DNA of 20,087 nt from CAVALG01 sp963656085 (lineage in GTDB: Bacteria; Bacillota; Clostridia; Oscillospirales; Acutalibacteraceae). The number at the start of each line of letters is the position of its first letter. Position 1 is the stretch's first letter. The translations under genes and the position numbers were made by a program. This document shows, piece after piece, positions 7,189 to 15,104 of the stretch. The notes below the pieces were generated by a model that saw only the letters and a program-made list of their open reading frames with translations, ran no database searches and was not told the origin of the DNA. The stretch lies in NCBI GenBank assembly GCA_963656085.1, contig CAVKHV010000030.1, positions 1 through 20,087 of the forward strand. The letters run 5' to 3'.

Positions 7189-10008
7189 ATGGCTGTTTTT
7201 AATAAAGACAATAAGGCGGACCGTTCGTTTGACGAAATATATGATGATCTGTTTGCTGATAACGGCGGGGATGCGGTGAGCACAATAACTCCCTGGGAAG
7301 AAAAAACCAAAAAAATAAAAGCCCCCCACGCCCTGACTGCCGAGGAGGTTCTTTCGGGTAAAAAGGACGGCGCCGCGCACGAAAATGTCGGCGGCTCGCT
7401 TTTTAAAAAGGTTATGAACGATTATGACGGCGGCAAGAAAATGTTTAAGCCGTCGGGCAACCGCGACGATTCGCAGAACCGCGCAAAAACGGTTTACCGC
7501 CCCAAATCTTCGCTGAATACCGACCCCGCCGCAGTCAGCGCCGCAGAGGCCGATATCCCGCCCAAACCGACCGCCCCGGTGCCGTCGGGCGCAGCCTCCC
7601 TGACGGAAAGCGCGGCAGTTCGGCAGCCCGCCGCACCCGTCAGACCGACCGAAAATATAAGGATGAACCCCCCGGTAACGGTTGAAAGAAAAATAAGCCC
7701 CGAAGCCGGCGCCGCAATTGACAGTTTGCTTAAAAAATGCGTAAGTTACATAACGGACGACAGTGCCGGCGCGGTCTCGGATGCGGATATAAAAGCCGAC
7801 GTCAGCAGCGTTATATCAAGCGCCGAAAAATCCGCACACAACAGGGTGAAAAATGTGTACGGCAACACGGTTGAAAGCGAGACCGCCGCGCGCACCGCGG
7901 CTGCCGAAACGCCGTCCGCCGCAAGGACCGCCGCACCTAAGCAGCCCGCAAAACGCATACCCGTTAAACTTAAAATTATGAACCCCGAAAAGGATGATTC
8001 GATAATAAAGGGCGCGGAGGCGGAAACCGCACATACCGCCCGGGATAACAACATTTTTGCCTCGCCCGAAAATATCGGGGCAGAAGCGCCGCCGACCCCC
8101 GACGTTCCGCAAAAAGCGCCTGTCGGGCAGGAAAAAACCGCTGTTTTTGACGCGGTGGGAAAAGCGGCTGACGACGAAATACCTATGCATCAGTTAAATG
8201 AGGCGGTTGACAGTAAAACCGACGATATGTTTTCGGAAAACGGCGGCGAGTACGCCGAAAATGAAGGCGATTATACCGAAAATGAAGATGTTGTCCTTGC
8301 GCCGACCCGTGAATACCACGGACTTGACGACGCCGCCGAGATAGGCAGCGACCTGATATCGCTGCGCCGCGGCTCGCGCATACGCGCGGCGATCACCGCA
8401 GTCATAGCCGTATTTTCGGCTGTGTTTGCCCTGCCTTCGGTTTACGGCGCCCTCGGCTTGGGCGACGCCGCAATCAATATAATCGGCGTTGTAATGCTCG
8501 TGCTTGCAATGCTTGTAAACTTTAAAACCTTTGCCGCCTCGGCGCGCCTGTACTACGGGCAAAAAACAATCGACGTGATACCCGCCGCCTCGGCGCTGGT
8601 TTCGCTTATATATGCCGCCGTCACGGTGTCAAATTCGTCGCATCTGTCGCTTATCCTTGTCCCCGCCGCCGCCTCGGCGCTGGCATTCAACGAGCTCGGT
8701 CACAGCGCGCGGTTCTCGTCCGTCATTTCGGGATTTTCAAGGATCGCTGCGTCAACCCGAAAAAAAGCCGTCACATTGCACGACTGCGACCTTCTCGCCA
8801 AAAACATTGCCGGCAGGGAAATCGAGGGCGACGTGCTGCTGGCGTCCTCCAAAAAAACCACGGTTATCGACGGATTTATAAACAATTCGTTTGCACCGAA
8901 CCCGTTTGACCGTAAACTTTTGCCGGTCGCCGTCGCGGTCGCCGCCGCGGCTGTCGCCGCACTGGTTTTCGGCTATTTAAAGACCGGCTCTTTGGCTAAA
9001 GCGGCTGTGTTTATTCCGTTTGCGCTCTGCGCCGCCAATGTCCCGGTATTTTCGCTCACTTCGGCGCTGCCGATAAAAAAACTGGCAGAGTCATTTTCCG
9101 AAGAATGCGGAGGTGCCTTCGGCGGATACCGCGCGATAGACTCACTCTCGGAATGTAATGCCGTATCGCTCGACGCAATCGACCTGTTCCCAAAAGGTAC
9201 GGTAATTTTAAGCAAAATGCACATTCTCGGAATGAACGAGATAGACAAAACCCTTATCCGCGCCGCCGCCCTTTCGGTCGAAGCGGAAAGCCCGATAGGC
9301 GCAATGCTTAAAAAACTTATCGGCGGCGATGTTAAGGAGTTCCCCGCGGTCGAGGCTTTTAAATATGAAAAAGGTATGGGAATATCCGGCTGGGTCGACG
9401 GTATGAATATCCTGGTCGGCAACCGCGACCTGATGATAGGGCACAATATCAAACTGCCGCCCGTATCGGTCGATAATAAGATTTTAACCGCCGGATTTTT
9501 CCCCGTCTATATCGCCTGCGACCAAAACCCGTGCGCCCTGCTTATTGTAAAATACGTGCCTAACGAGAGGGTCGCTTTCGACCTTCAAAACGCCTGCCGC
9601 CTCGGCGTTTCGGTCTTTGTCCGCTCGACCGACCCGAACGTGACTTCACAGATGATTGCCGACTATTTCGGCGTGTATGACGACTGCGTCAGCGTTATGT
9701 CAAAGCCCGCCGCCGAGATGTATGCCGACTGTGCCGAATATTCCGAGCGGTGCGCCGCGCCCGCGGCTTTCCGCGGTTCGTCACATGCGCTGCTTAAACT
9801 CGTAAACGCCTCCTGTGCGGTCAAATCAATGCTTAAAACCCTGTCGTTTTTGTTTGCGGCCATAGCCGCCGCGTGCCTGCTTGTTACCGTAAATTCTGCG
9901 TCACTCGACGCGTTTTCGCTGATTGCCGCCGCCGTCGTGCCGGCTGCACAGCTGCTCTGCGCAATCATAGCAAAAGCAGTTTCCTCCGTCTCCAAAAAAC
10001 TTCGTTAA
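7189..10008 (+). CDS. P1B-type ATPase-like membrane protein lacking catalytic motifs (putative pseudoenzyme)
   Basis: The 939-residue product has two halves. Residues 1-about 394 are polar, rich in Ala, Pro, Asp, Glu and Lys, and probably disordered. Residues about 395-939 follow the plan of a heavy-metal P1B ATPase: four membrane helices (about 397-420, 426-448, 460-480, 485-500), a soluble actuator-like part (505-575), two more helices (577-598, 603-623), a large cytosolic part (630-880) and two final helices (884-903, 907-930). VPV (618-620) sits where the metal-binding CPC belongs. VSLDAIDLFPKG (659-670) aligns with VVFDKTGTLTKG and keeps only the Asp. The nucleotide-domain motif GMGISGWVDGMNILVGN (729-745) is recognisable. 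The actuator TGE, the HP dipeptide (SP at 701-702), TGDN (TDPN) and GDGxND are all gone. GGGGGA lies seven bases before the ATG. ATP-driven transport is unlikely; a scaffold or sensor role is inference. Confidence 0.8.
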   Translation: MAVFNKDNKADRSFDEIYDDLFADNGGDAVSTITPWEEKTKKIKAPHALTAEEVLSGKKDGAAHENVGGSLFKKVMNDYDGGKKMFKPSGNRDDSQNRAKTVYRPKSSLNTDPAAVSAAEADIPPKPTAPVPSGAASLTESAAVRQPAAPVRPTENIRMNPPVTVERKISPEAGAAIDSLLKKCVSYITDDSAGAVSDADIKADVSSVISSAEKSAHNRVKNVYGNTVESETAARTAAAETPSAARTAAPKQPAKRIPVKLKIMNPEKDDSIIKGAEAETAHTARDNNIFASPENIGAEAPPTPDVPQKAPVGQEKTAVFDAVGKAADDEIPMHQLNEAVDSKTDDMFSENGGEYAENEGDYTENEDVVLAPTREYHGLDDAAEIGSDLISLRRGSRIRAAITAVIAVFSAVFALPSVYGALGLGDAAINIIGVVMLVLAMLVNFKTFAASARLYYGQKTIDVIPAASALVSLIYAAVTVSNSSHLSLILVPAAASALAFNELGHSARFSSVISGFSRIAASTRKKAVTLHDCDLLAKNIAGREIEGDVLLASSKKTTVIDGFINNSFAPNPFDRKLLPVAVAVAAAAVAALVFGYLKTGSLAKAAVFIPFALCAANVPVFSLTSALPIKKLAESFSEECGGAFGGYRAIDSLSECNAVSLDAIDLFPKGTVILSKMHILGMNEIDKTLIRAAALSVEAESPIGAMLKKLIGGDVKEFPAVEAFKYEKGMGISGWVDGMNILVGNRDLMIGHNIKLPPVSVDNKILTAGFFPVYIACDQNPCALLIVKYVPNERVAFDLQNACRLGVSVFVRSTDPNVTSQMIADYFGVYDDCVSVMSKPAAEMYADCAEYSERCAAPAAFRGSSHALLKLVNASCAVKSMLKTLSFLFAAIAAACLLVTVNSASLDAFSLIAAAVVPAAQLLCAIIAKAVSSVSKKLR

Positions 10009-10132
10009 AAGGGAGTTTAGATTCTAGACGCTAGACATTAGATGTTAGATGTTAGACATTAGATGTTAGACAGTAGATGTGAGTAACGACAGCTTGAGTA
10101 TAGACGTTGAACTGTTCTTACCGTTAGTTTTT

Positions 10133-10171
10133 CTCCCCCTCCGGTGCGGCGTTGCCGCACCGGAGGGGGAG
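10133..10171. repeat. perfect 18-bp stem palindrome core
   Basis: Left arm 10133-10150 and right arm 10154-10171 are exact complements around a three-base GTT loop. The outer part is CTCCCCCTCC/GGAGGGGGAG and the inner part GGTGCGGC/GCCGCACC. No T-run follows on either side, so it is not a canonical terminator. Confidence 0.85.
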
Positions 10172-10280
10172 ATACTGTTCTAGACATTAGATGTTAGATG
10201 CTAGACACTGGATGTTAGATGTGTCAGGCGGTAGTTTGAGCACTAACGGTAAGCACAAACCCTTGCCTCCCTCTGACGAG

Positions 10281-10464
10281 CAATGCTGTCAACTTAAGAA
10301 ATAAAGTAAAATAATGCACAAAACGCAAGTGTAATTTTGGGTTAAAATACCACTTGGCTTTTTCACATCGCCCCCAAAATTGAGATAGAAATTCTTGATT
10401 TTGGAGTGACGTTTAAGTGAAAATTAAGTTGGGTTTCTCTTTAATCCTTAAGTTGACAGCATTG
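10281..10464. mobile_element. 184-bp MITE with IS231/IS4-like ends
   Basis: The ends CAATGCTGTCAACTTAAG (10281-10298) and its exact complement (10447-10464) are 18-bp perfect terminal inverted repeats, with weaker similarity continuing about 15 bases inward. The element is flanked by an 11-bp direct duplication, CCTCTGACGAG, at 10270-10280 and 10465-10475. It interrupts a copy of the island's hairpin core, and removing one duplication restores the core. It has no transposase reading frame. The CAACTTAAG ending and 10-12 bp duplications are features I know from IS231-type (IS4-group) elements and their small derivatives; that assignment is from memory of the ends only. Confidence 0.85.
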
Positions 10465-10596
10465 CCTCTGACGAGGGAGATGTCAAAACGAAGTTTTGAC
10501 AGAGGGAGAGAGAAAACCACCGGCAAGAAAAAATTTAATGTCTGTTATCAAACTACCGCTATCCACATCTAAAATCTAACGTCTAGCATCTAACAT

Positions 10597-11073
10597 CTAA
10601 ATTGCTGTATTCATAATTTTCCTTCCGTGTTTCACGGCATATTTAAAGGCAATTTCGGTGCCGCTTTTGCGCGCGCCGACGGTGCCCTGACCGGTATAAT
10701 ATACAATGCAAAAGCGGCTGCTGTCTATCATTTTGCAGTTGCGCTCAACATAGGCGGCTTTGCCGCAGTCCGCCGCCTTTTCCGAGCAGTAATATGTATC
10801 CTCGTAACTCTGCAAAATATAATTCCTGTAATCTTCGCTTATCTGCGGATATTCCGCCCGCACATAAACCCGTTTTATGTGCGGGTGTTTTTGTTTAGCG
10901 GCGGTCACAAGTTCATAGCAAAGGTCGTTAAACCGGCTCTTGCTGCCGAAAAGAAAGGTGTCCACCCCCTCGCAGGCTATCAGTTCTTCAATTATATCCT
11001 CCAGCCTTGCCCTCAGTTCGTCGCTTTTCTTTATTTCTCTGTGCCCGAAAACGCAGCAGGTGTTTTCTGTCAT
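10597..11073 (-). CDS. SLOG-superfamily (DUF1273/YpsA-like) Rossmann protein
   Basis: The 158-residue protein starts with CCVFGHR (6-12), the first strand and loop typical of SLOG proteins, which are Rossmann-like folds proposed to bind nucleotide-derived ligands. A second loop, FGSKSRFNDL (42-51), and a C-terminal KSGTEIAFKYA (136-146) match the remaining ligand-pocket positions of the family. There is no membrane segment or signal peptide. AGGGGCGA precedes the start by about seven bases, and the same sequence precedes the divergent XRE gene. The stop codon TAG lies inside the last heptamer of island B. SLOG domains occur in stress and conflict systems, but no effector domain is fused or adjacent here, so the role is unknown. 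The XRE regulator is the only partner suggested by context. Confidence 0.75.
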   Translation of the reverse strand: MTENTCCVFGHREIKKSDELRARLEDIIEELIACEGVDTFLFGSKSRFNDLCYELVTAAKQKHPHIKRVYVRAEYPQISEDYRNYILQSYEDTYYCSEKAADCGKAAYVERNCKMIDSSRFCIVYYTGQGTVGARKSGTEIAFKYAVKHGRKIMNTAI

Positions 11074-11105
11074 AAACTCGCCCCTAATATAAATAGTTTA
11101 CACTA

Positions 11106-11134
11106 ATTATACATCTTTGCTTACTTAAAGTAAA
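11106..11134 (-). promoter_or_regulatory. promoter of the SLOG gene with overlapping palindrome
   Basis: On the minus strand TTTACT (11134-11129) and TATAAT (11111-11106) are 17 bases apart. The palindrome TTACTTAAAGTAA (11121-11133, six-base arms around one A) overlaps the -35 hexamer and would suit binding by a dimeric repressor such as the adjacent XRE protein. That link is inference. Confidence 0.6.
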
Positions 11135-11156
11135 TAATTACTGATTTTAAACAAGT

Positions 11157-11162
11157 TATAAT
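11157..11162 (+). promoter_or_regulatory. -10 element for the XRE regulator gene
   Basis: A perfect TATAAT lies 44 bases before the XRE start. No good -35 hexamer is seen 16-18 bases upstream, so this promoter would be weak or need help. The palindrome at 11121-11133 lies 23 bases upstream of it. Confidence 0.45.
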
Positions 11163-11206
11163 GATGTTGTTTTCCTGGTAAAATATTTACGGATAGGGGC
11201 GATGAA

Positions 11207-11437
11207 ATGACTACTGAATTTCCCGAACGCTATATTACGTTAGGCTTAAAAATAGCATACTACAGGAAAAAGGCGGGCTACACGCAGGAAAGTTTTGCCG
11301 AATTAATAGATAAAAGTGTAAATTTTTTGGGTCAGGTTGAAGGCACGGGCACGGTTCGCGGAATATCGCTTGAAACCCTGTTTAAAATCGCGCAGGTGCT
11401 TAACATACCGCCGTCCAAATTGTTAGAAGAAGATTAA
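11207..11437 (+). CDS. XRE-family helix-turn-helix regulator
   Basis: This 76-residue protein consists almost only of a Cro/C1-type DNA-binding domain (about residues 11-70). It shows LGLKIAYYRKKAGYTQESFAELIDKS, then a recognition-helix segment SVNFLGQVEGTGTV, then SLETLFKIAQVLNIPPSKLL, the usual five-helix pattern. There is no sensing or dimerisation domain beyond this, so it probably acts as a small repressor dimer. AGGGGCGA precedes the ATG by about six bases. It is transcribed divergently from the SLOG gene across 133 bases that contain a perfect short palindrome, so autoregulation and control of the SLOG gene are plausible but inferred. A terminator follows directly. Confidence 0.9.
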   Translation: MTTEFPERYITLGLKIAYYRKKAGYTQESFAELIDKSVNFLGQVEGTGTVRGISLETLFKIAQVLNIPPSKLLEED

Positions 11438-11438
11438 A

Positions 11439-11470
11439 ACCCACCGCTGAATTTCAGCAGTGGGTCTTTT
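11439..11470 (+). terminator. rho-independent terminator of the XRE gene
   Basis: ACCCACCGCTGA (11439-11450) pairs with TCAGCAGTGGGT (11454-11465) with one mismatch, followed by CTTTTATTTATT. It begins one base after the stop codon. Confidence 0.85.
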
Positions 11471-11506
11471 ATTTATTCGGTAAGGTTTTGGGCAGATGCT
11501 ATATGC

Positions 11507-11934
11507 CGGATGTTAGACTGTAGACTGTAGATACCGGATGTTAGATGTGGCAGACTGACATCAAGCACAAGTTCTTGTCTCACCTGACGGCTGACGGTAC
11601 GCACAAACCCTTGGCCCCCTCTGACGAGGGGGCTGGCAAAACCGTAGGTTTTGACTGAGGGAGAGAGACCGCAGGCTGACAACACGCACAGGCTCTGTCA
11701 CCCTCGTTCTAGACGTTAGACTGTAGACAGTAGACTTTAGATGCGGTGGGCGGCAGTTTGATAACAGACAGTAAATAGTTCTTACCGTTAGTTTTTTCTC
11801 CCCCTCCGAGTTTTGCCCGCAGGGCAAAACCCACCTCCCCCGTCAGGTGGAGGCAAGGGCTTGTACGTGCCGTCAGCGCTCAAACTACAGTCACCCTCAT
11901 CTAACGTCTACAGTCTAATATCTAACATCTGGAA
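11507..11934. repeat. intergenic repeat island C
   Basis: This island fills the convergent junction between the XRE gene and the mannosidase gene. Heptamers in register occur at 11507-11548 and 11710-11744 (TAGAYNN orientation) and, inverted, at 11900-11934. Two hairpin cores of opposite orientation lie at 11610-11667 (inner stem GGCAAAACC/GGTTTTGAC) and 11797-11857 (inner stem GTTTTGCCC/GGGCAAAAC). Arms with GCAGTTTGA near 11752 and CTCAAACTACAGT near 11878 connect cores to heptamers. The sequence reads as two overlapping repeat units head to head. I see no gene in it. Confidence 0.85.
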
Positions 11935-11942
11935 TCCAAATC

Positions 11943-14900
11943 CTATTTCAGTATAAATTTAAGCGTTACGATCTCGAAATTTTTGACCGGGACCGTAACC
12001 GAAGTGCCGGCGGAGGCGACCTCCTCCAGCTCGTTTTCCATCATATCGCAAAGCATACATTTTTTAAACCTGAACCCTGTGGAAAGGGTGGCGGCAGTTT
12101 TGCCGTTATAGGCTTCGTACAGCCTTACAACAAGGTCGCCGCTGTCCTCCGCACGTTTGACGGTATCGACTATCACGCTTTCCCTGTCGCAGGATATCAG
12201 GCTGAAATTATCGGGCAGCGAGCCTTTTTTCTGACCCTCAAGTTCGCGCGTGATAAGCGGCTGGTTGAGTTCAAAGGCGCGCTGAACGGTATGCCCCTCG
12301 CGGTATCCGCCGATATGCGGCAGCAGCGAATATGTAAAACTGTGGTGCCCTTGGTCGGCGTTTTCGTTCGGATATGTGCCGCATTTAAGCAAAGTAAGGG
12401 TCATAGTGCTGCCTAAAGTGCTGTAGCCGTACTTGCAGTCGTTAAGCAGGCTGACGCCGTATCCGCTTTCGGAAATATCCGCCCATTTGTGCGCGCAGAC
12501 CTCGAATTTCGCGGCTTCCCAGCTTGTGTTTTCGTGGGTCGGGCGCTCGGTATTGCCGAACTGAATCTCATATGTCGCACGCGAAGAATTAATATCAAAC
12601 GGGAATGCCGCTTTGAGTATCTGGTGGTGCTCGTGCCAATCTATCTCGGTTTCAAAATCTATCCGCTCTACGGTGTTGTAGCACCAAACCGTCTGTGTTA
12701 TGGTTGATGAGCGGTATTTTCTTGCGATTTTAACGCCCGCACGGTCGCCGTCAAATACGGGTTCAATCGACTCTGCCTCGTCAAGCACCCACTTTTTATC
12801 CTTATAATAGTTGCTTATTTCCCAGTTATCGTAAGCGCGCGGGAAATCTTCAAACGCCTGCAATTCGTTGCCGAATTCGCCCGGTTTTAACACCTCGCGG
12901 TCGGCGCGCTTGTCGTAAATCGAAGAAATCCTGCCCGACGGGTCGATTGAAATGACGTAATAATCATTTTCGATTTTTTCACGGGTAGCCGACACCCTGC
13001 GCGACGGTTTAAGTTTGGGCAGAACGCGCCAGCCGTACGCCGGAATTTCGCCCGTTTCGACCGTTACGCCGTTAACCTTAACGGTGCCGCAGCGCGCAAA
13101 TCCAAGCGGATTGAAGCAAAGCACTCCGCCGCCCGTTTTTATATTTGACGAAACGGCGTCGATTTTATTGCCGATTATTTCGCCGAGCGTTTCGCCCAGT
13201 TTTGCATAGTCCTTATCGCTGCGGTCATAGACCGCTTCTATAGACGAACCGGGGATTATATCGTGGAACTGATTAAGCGCGATTGTTTCCGAACTTTCGT
13301 CAAGTTCTTTTTTGGGATATTTGCCGCCGCAAAGCACCCCGTGCGCCGAGGAGAGCAGTTCGGCGTTGTGCAGCATAAATTCGGCGCGGCGGTTGTTTTT
13401 CTTGTTTTTCGCCATAGAGGTGTACGTTCCTCTGTGGTATTCAAGGTAAAGTTCGCCCACCCAGCGCGGCGTTCTTTTAAGTTCGCGGGTGTTTTCTTCA
13501 AAATTTTTCTCGACCTTGTCAAGATGTTCGCCCACAAAGGTCATCTCGGTCACCGGCATACCCGGCATACCGTAAGCGGTGCGGCGCTGCTGCTCGATCT
13601 GCATACGGGTCGGACCGCCGCCGCCGTCGCTGTGACCGAAGGAGTTAATAACGCAGTTGTTGAATTCCTTTTCGTGGTAACGGTTCCATGTGCCGTATAT
13701 CTGGTCGGGGCTTGTGTTTGCGCCGTAGGCAGCGCCCGGCCACGGTTTTTGTCCGTATGCGCCGCCCTGCGCCGTCAGGAAATTTGTAAATATTTCGGTA
13801 CCGTCAATCCCGCGCCACATAAAGGTGTCGCAGGGCATAACGTTGGTTTCGCTCCAACTTATTTTTGAGGTCACAAAACGGTCAACACCGCTCTTTTTAA
13901 GAATTTGCGGCATTGCGGCGCTGTAACCGAACACGTCGGGCAGCCACAAAATACGGCTGTCGATTCCGAACTCGTCCTTAATAAATTTTTTACCGAGCAA
14001 AAGCTGGCGCACCATGCTTTCGCCGCTTATCAGGTTGCAGTCGGGTTCAAGCCACATTGCCCCCTCTACTTCCCAGCGGCCTTCGGCGACCCGTTTTTTA
14101 ATTTCTTCGTATACTTCGGGCGCCTGCTCTTTTACATATTTATATAACTGCGGCTGTGACGACATAAATTTATATTCGGGGTACTCGCGCATCAGCGCAA
14201 GCGCCGTTGCAAAACTGCGGACGGTCTTTTCGGCGGTCTGTTCAAGCGTCCACAGCCAAGCCACGTCAATATGCGTAGTGCCGATACAGTCAACCGTTAT
14301 GCTGTTGTTTCTGCCGCAAAGTCCGCCGTAATATTCGCGTTTCAGATATTCGCCTGCCGCCGCAATTCCCTCATAATACTCCCCGTCATACGGGGTCCGC
14401 ATGGGCAAAAGGTTTACCGCCCTGTCAAGCACGGTGCGCGTGAAGGTGTAATGCTCACTCCACTCGCCGTAAACCTCAAGCGCGTCAAACGGAAGCTTTA
14501 TGTCATAATAAAGGTCGGTTATGCGGCTGTCCTCAATCCGCAGTTCGGGTATGAATACGGTCTTTTCGTGGAAAAGCCCCGAATAAAAATAAACGTAAAC
14601 CGAATATTTTGTGCCCGATTTAAGCGCAACTTCGCGGTGATTTATGTCAATTCCCTGCGCAATTTTGCCGTTAAGATATACAAGCGCCTGCGGATTGCTT
14701 GCGTCCCAGTCCGAACTGAGGCGGCTTGTCGATATGTAAAGAAACGGCTTTTTGTGCGCTTCAAACTCCGGCGTTTCCAGCGTAAAGCGGAACCAGCAGT
14801 GCTTATCGTATCCGCCCACGGGTTCCTCGGTATCATAGGCTTGCCAACCCTCTTTCGGGAATCGGTCGTCGGTCTTATAGCCGCACTCGACAAACTCGAT

Positions 14901-14990
14901 ATTTTCGACCTTGATGTGCGCTGTTACACGCTGCGAACCCAGCCGTTCTATTGCGCCCCTGATTTTATCGGTAACAAAATCGTTGGTCAT
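11943..14990 (-). CDS. GH38 alpha-mannosidase
   Basis: The 1015-residue enzyme belongs to glycoside hydrolase family 38, retaining alpha-mannosidases that trim alpha-linked mannose from glycans. A beta-rich N-terminal domain covers about residues 1-230. The catalytic domain shows the zinc site THIDVAWLW (His240, Asp242), the nucleophile Asp352 in WLPDVFGYS, and the third zinc-binding His453 in FGHSDGGGG. LNQFHDIIPGSS near residues 570-580 is the conserved middle-domain signature, followed by C-terminal beta-sandwich regions. The length fits the Ams1-like cytosolic class (about 1000-1050). There is no signal peptide, so it likely acts on imported oligosaccharides. AAGGGG lies eight bases before the ATG. 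It is transcribed alone from its own promoter; no sugar transporter genes are adjacent in this window. Confidence 0.95.
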   Translation of the reverse strand: MTNDFVTDKIRGAIERLGSQRVTAHIKVENIEFVECGYKTDDRFPKEGWQAYDTEEPVGGYDKHCWFRFTLETPEFEAHKKPFLYISTSRLSSDWDASNPQALVYLNGKIAQGIDINHREVALKSGTKYSVYVYFYSGLFHEKTVFIPELRIEDSRITDLYYDIKLPFDALEVYGEWSEHYTFTRTVLDRAVNLLPMRTPYDGEYYEGIAAAGEYLKREYYGGLCGRNNSITVDCIGTTHIDVAWLWTLEQTAEKTVRSFATALALMREYPEYKFMSSQPQLYKYVKEQAPEVYEEIKKRVAEGRWEVEGAMWLEPDCNLISGESMVRQLLLGKKFIKDEFGIDSRILWLPDVFGYSAAMPQILKKSGVDRFVTSKISWSETNVMPCDTFMWRGIDGTEIFTNFLTAQGGAYGQKPWPGAAYGANTSPDQIYGTWNRYHEKEFNNCVINSFGHSDGGGGPTRMQIEQQRRTAYGMPGMPVTEMTFVGEHLDKVEKNFEENTRELKRTPRWVGELYLEYHRGTYTSMAKNKKNNRRAEFMLHNAELLSSAHGVLCGGKYPKKELDESSETIALNQFHDIIPGSSIEAVYDRSDKDYAKLGETLGEIIGNKIDAVSSNIKTGGGVLCFNPLGFARCGTVKVNGVTVETGEIPAYGWRVLPKLKPSRRVSATREKIENDYYVISIDPSGRISSIYDKRADREVLKPGEFGNELQAFEDFPRAYDNWEISNYYKDKKWVLDEAESIEPVFDGDRAGVKIARKYRSSTITQTVWCYNTVERIDFETEIDWHEHHQILKAAFPFDINSSRATYEIQFGNTERPTHENTSWEAAKFEVCAHKWADISESGYGVSLLNDCKYGYSTLGSTMTLTLLKCGTYPNENADQGHHSFTYSLLPHIGGYREGHTVQRAFELNQPLITRELEGQKKGSLPDNFSLISCDRESVIVDTVKRAEDSGDLVVRLYEAYNGKTAATLSTGFRFKKCMLCDMMENELEEVASAGTSVTVPVKNFEIVTLKFILK

Positions 14991-15030
14991 TTTCTGTTCC
15001 CCTTTATCCGAAAGTATATTTACGGTTTTG

Positions 15031-15059
15031 ATTTTACCAAATTAAAGATTGTATGTCAA
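15031..15059 (-). promoter_or_regulatory. sigma-A promoter of the mannosidase gene
   Basis: On the minus strand TTGACA (15059-15054) and TAAAAT (15036-15031) are 17 bases apart, close to consensus. The leader would be about 34 nt. Confidence 0.85.
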
Positions 15060-15104
15060 TCACTTTACCGCTTAAAAAATATGTGTTTTTATGCAAATAA
15101 ACGA

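Larger units (their letters stand above)
10025..10602. repeat. intergenic repeat island B (heptamer arrays, palindromic cores, MITE)
   Basis: This island fills the convergent junction between the P1B-like gene and the SLOG gene. It contains TAGAYRT heptamers in exact 7-bp register at 10025-10080 (eight units) and 10181-10222 (six), and complementary TCTAACR units at 10568-10602 (five). Between them lie GTAGTTTGA-type arms (near 10230 and, inverted, near 10545). One perfect hairpin core sits at 10133-10171. A second core, interrupted by the MITE, runs 10263-10280 plus 10465-10510. Without the MITE, 10181-10602 reads as heptamers, arm, core, inverted arm, inverted heptamers. I see no coding sequence. 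Confidence 0.85.

Noticed and set aside
9163..9200. Sequencing error or frameshift explaining the missing DKTGT motif
   Set aside because: The frame is continuous, flanking residues align on both sides without gaps, and four other catalytic motifs are also lost.
7189..10008. Functional copper or zinc exporting ATPase
   Set aside because: The phosphorylation loop, actuator TGE, hinge GDGxND and metal-binding CPC are absent.
10133..10171. Rho-independent terminator of the ATPase-like gene
   Set aside because: The stem is strong but no T-run follows it on either strand, and it belongs to the repeated core family.
10281..10464. Complete insertion sequence
   Set aside because: At 184 bp it has no room for a transposase; it is a non-autonomous derivative.
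11473..11827. Short reading frames in island C
   Set aside because: They consist of heptamers and core repeats; the translated similarity to other frames comes only from the DNA repeats.
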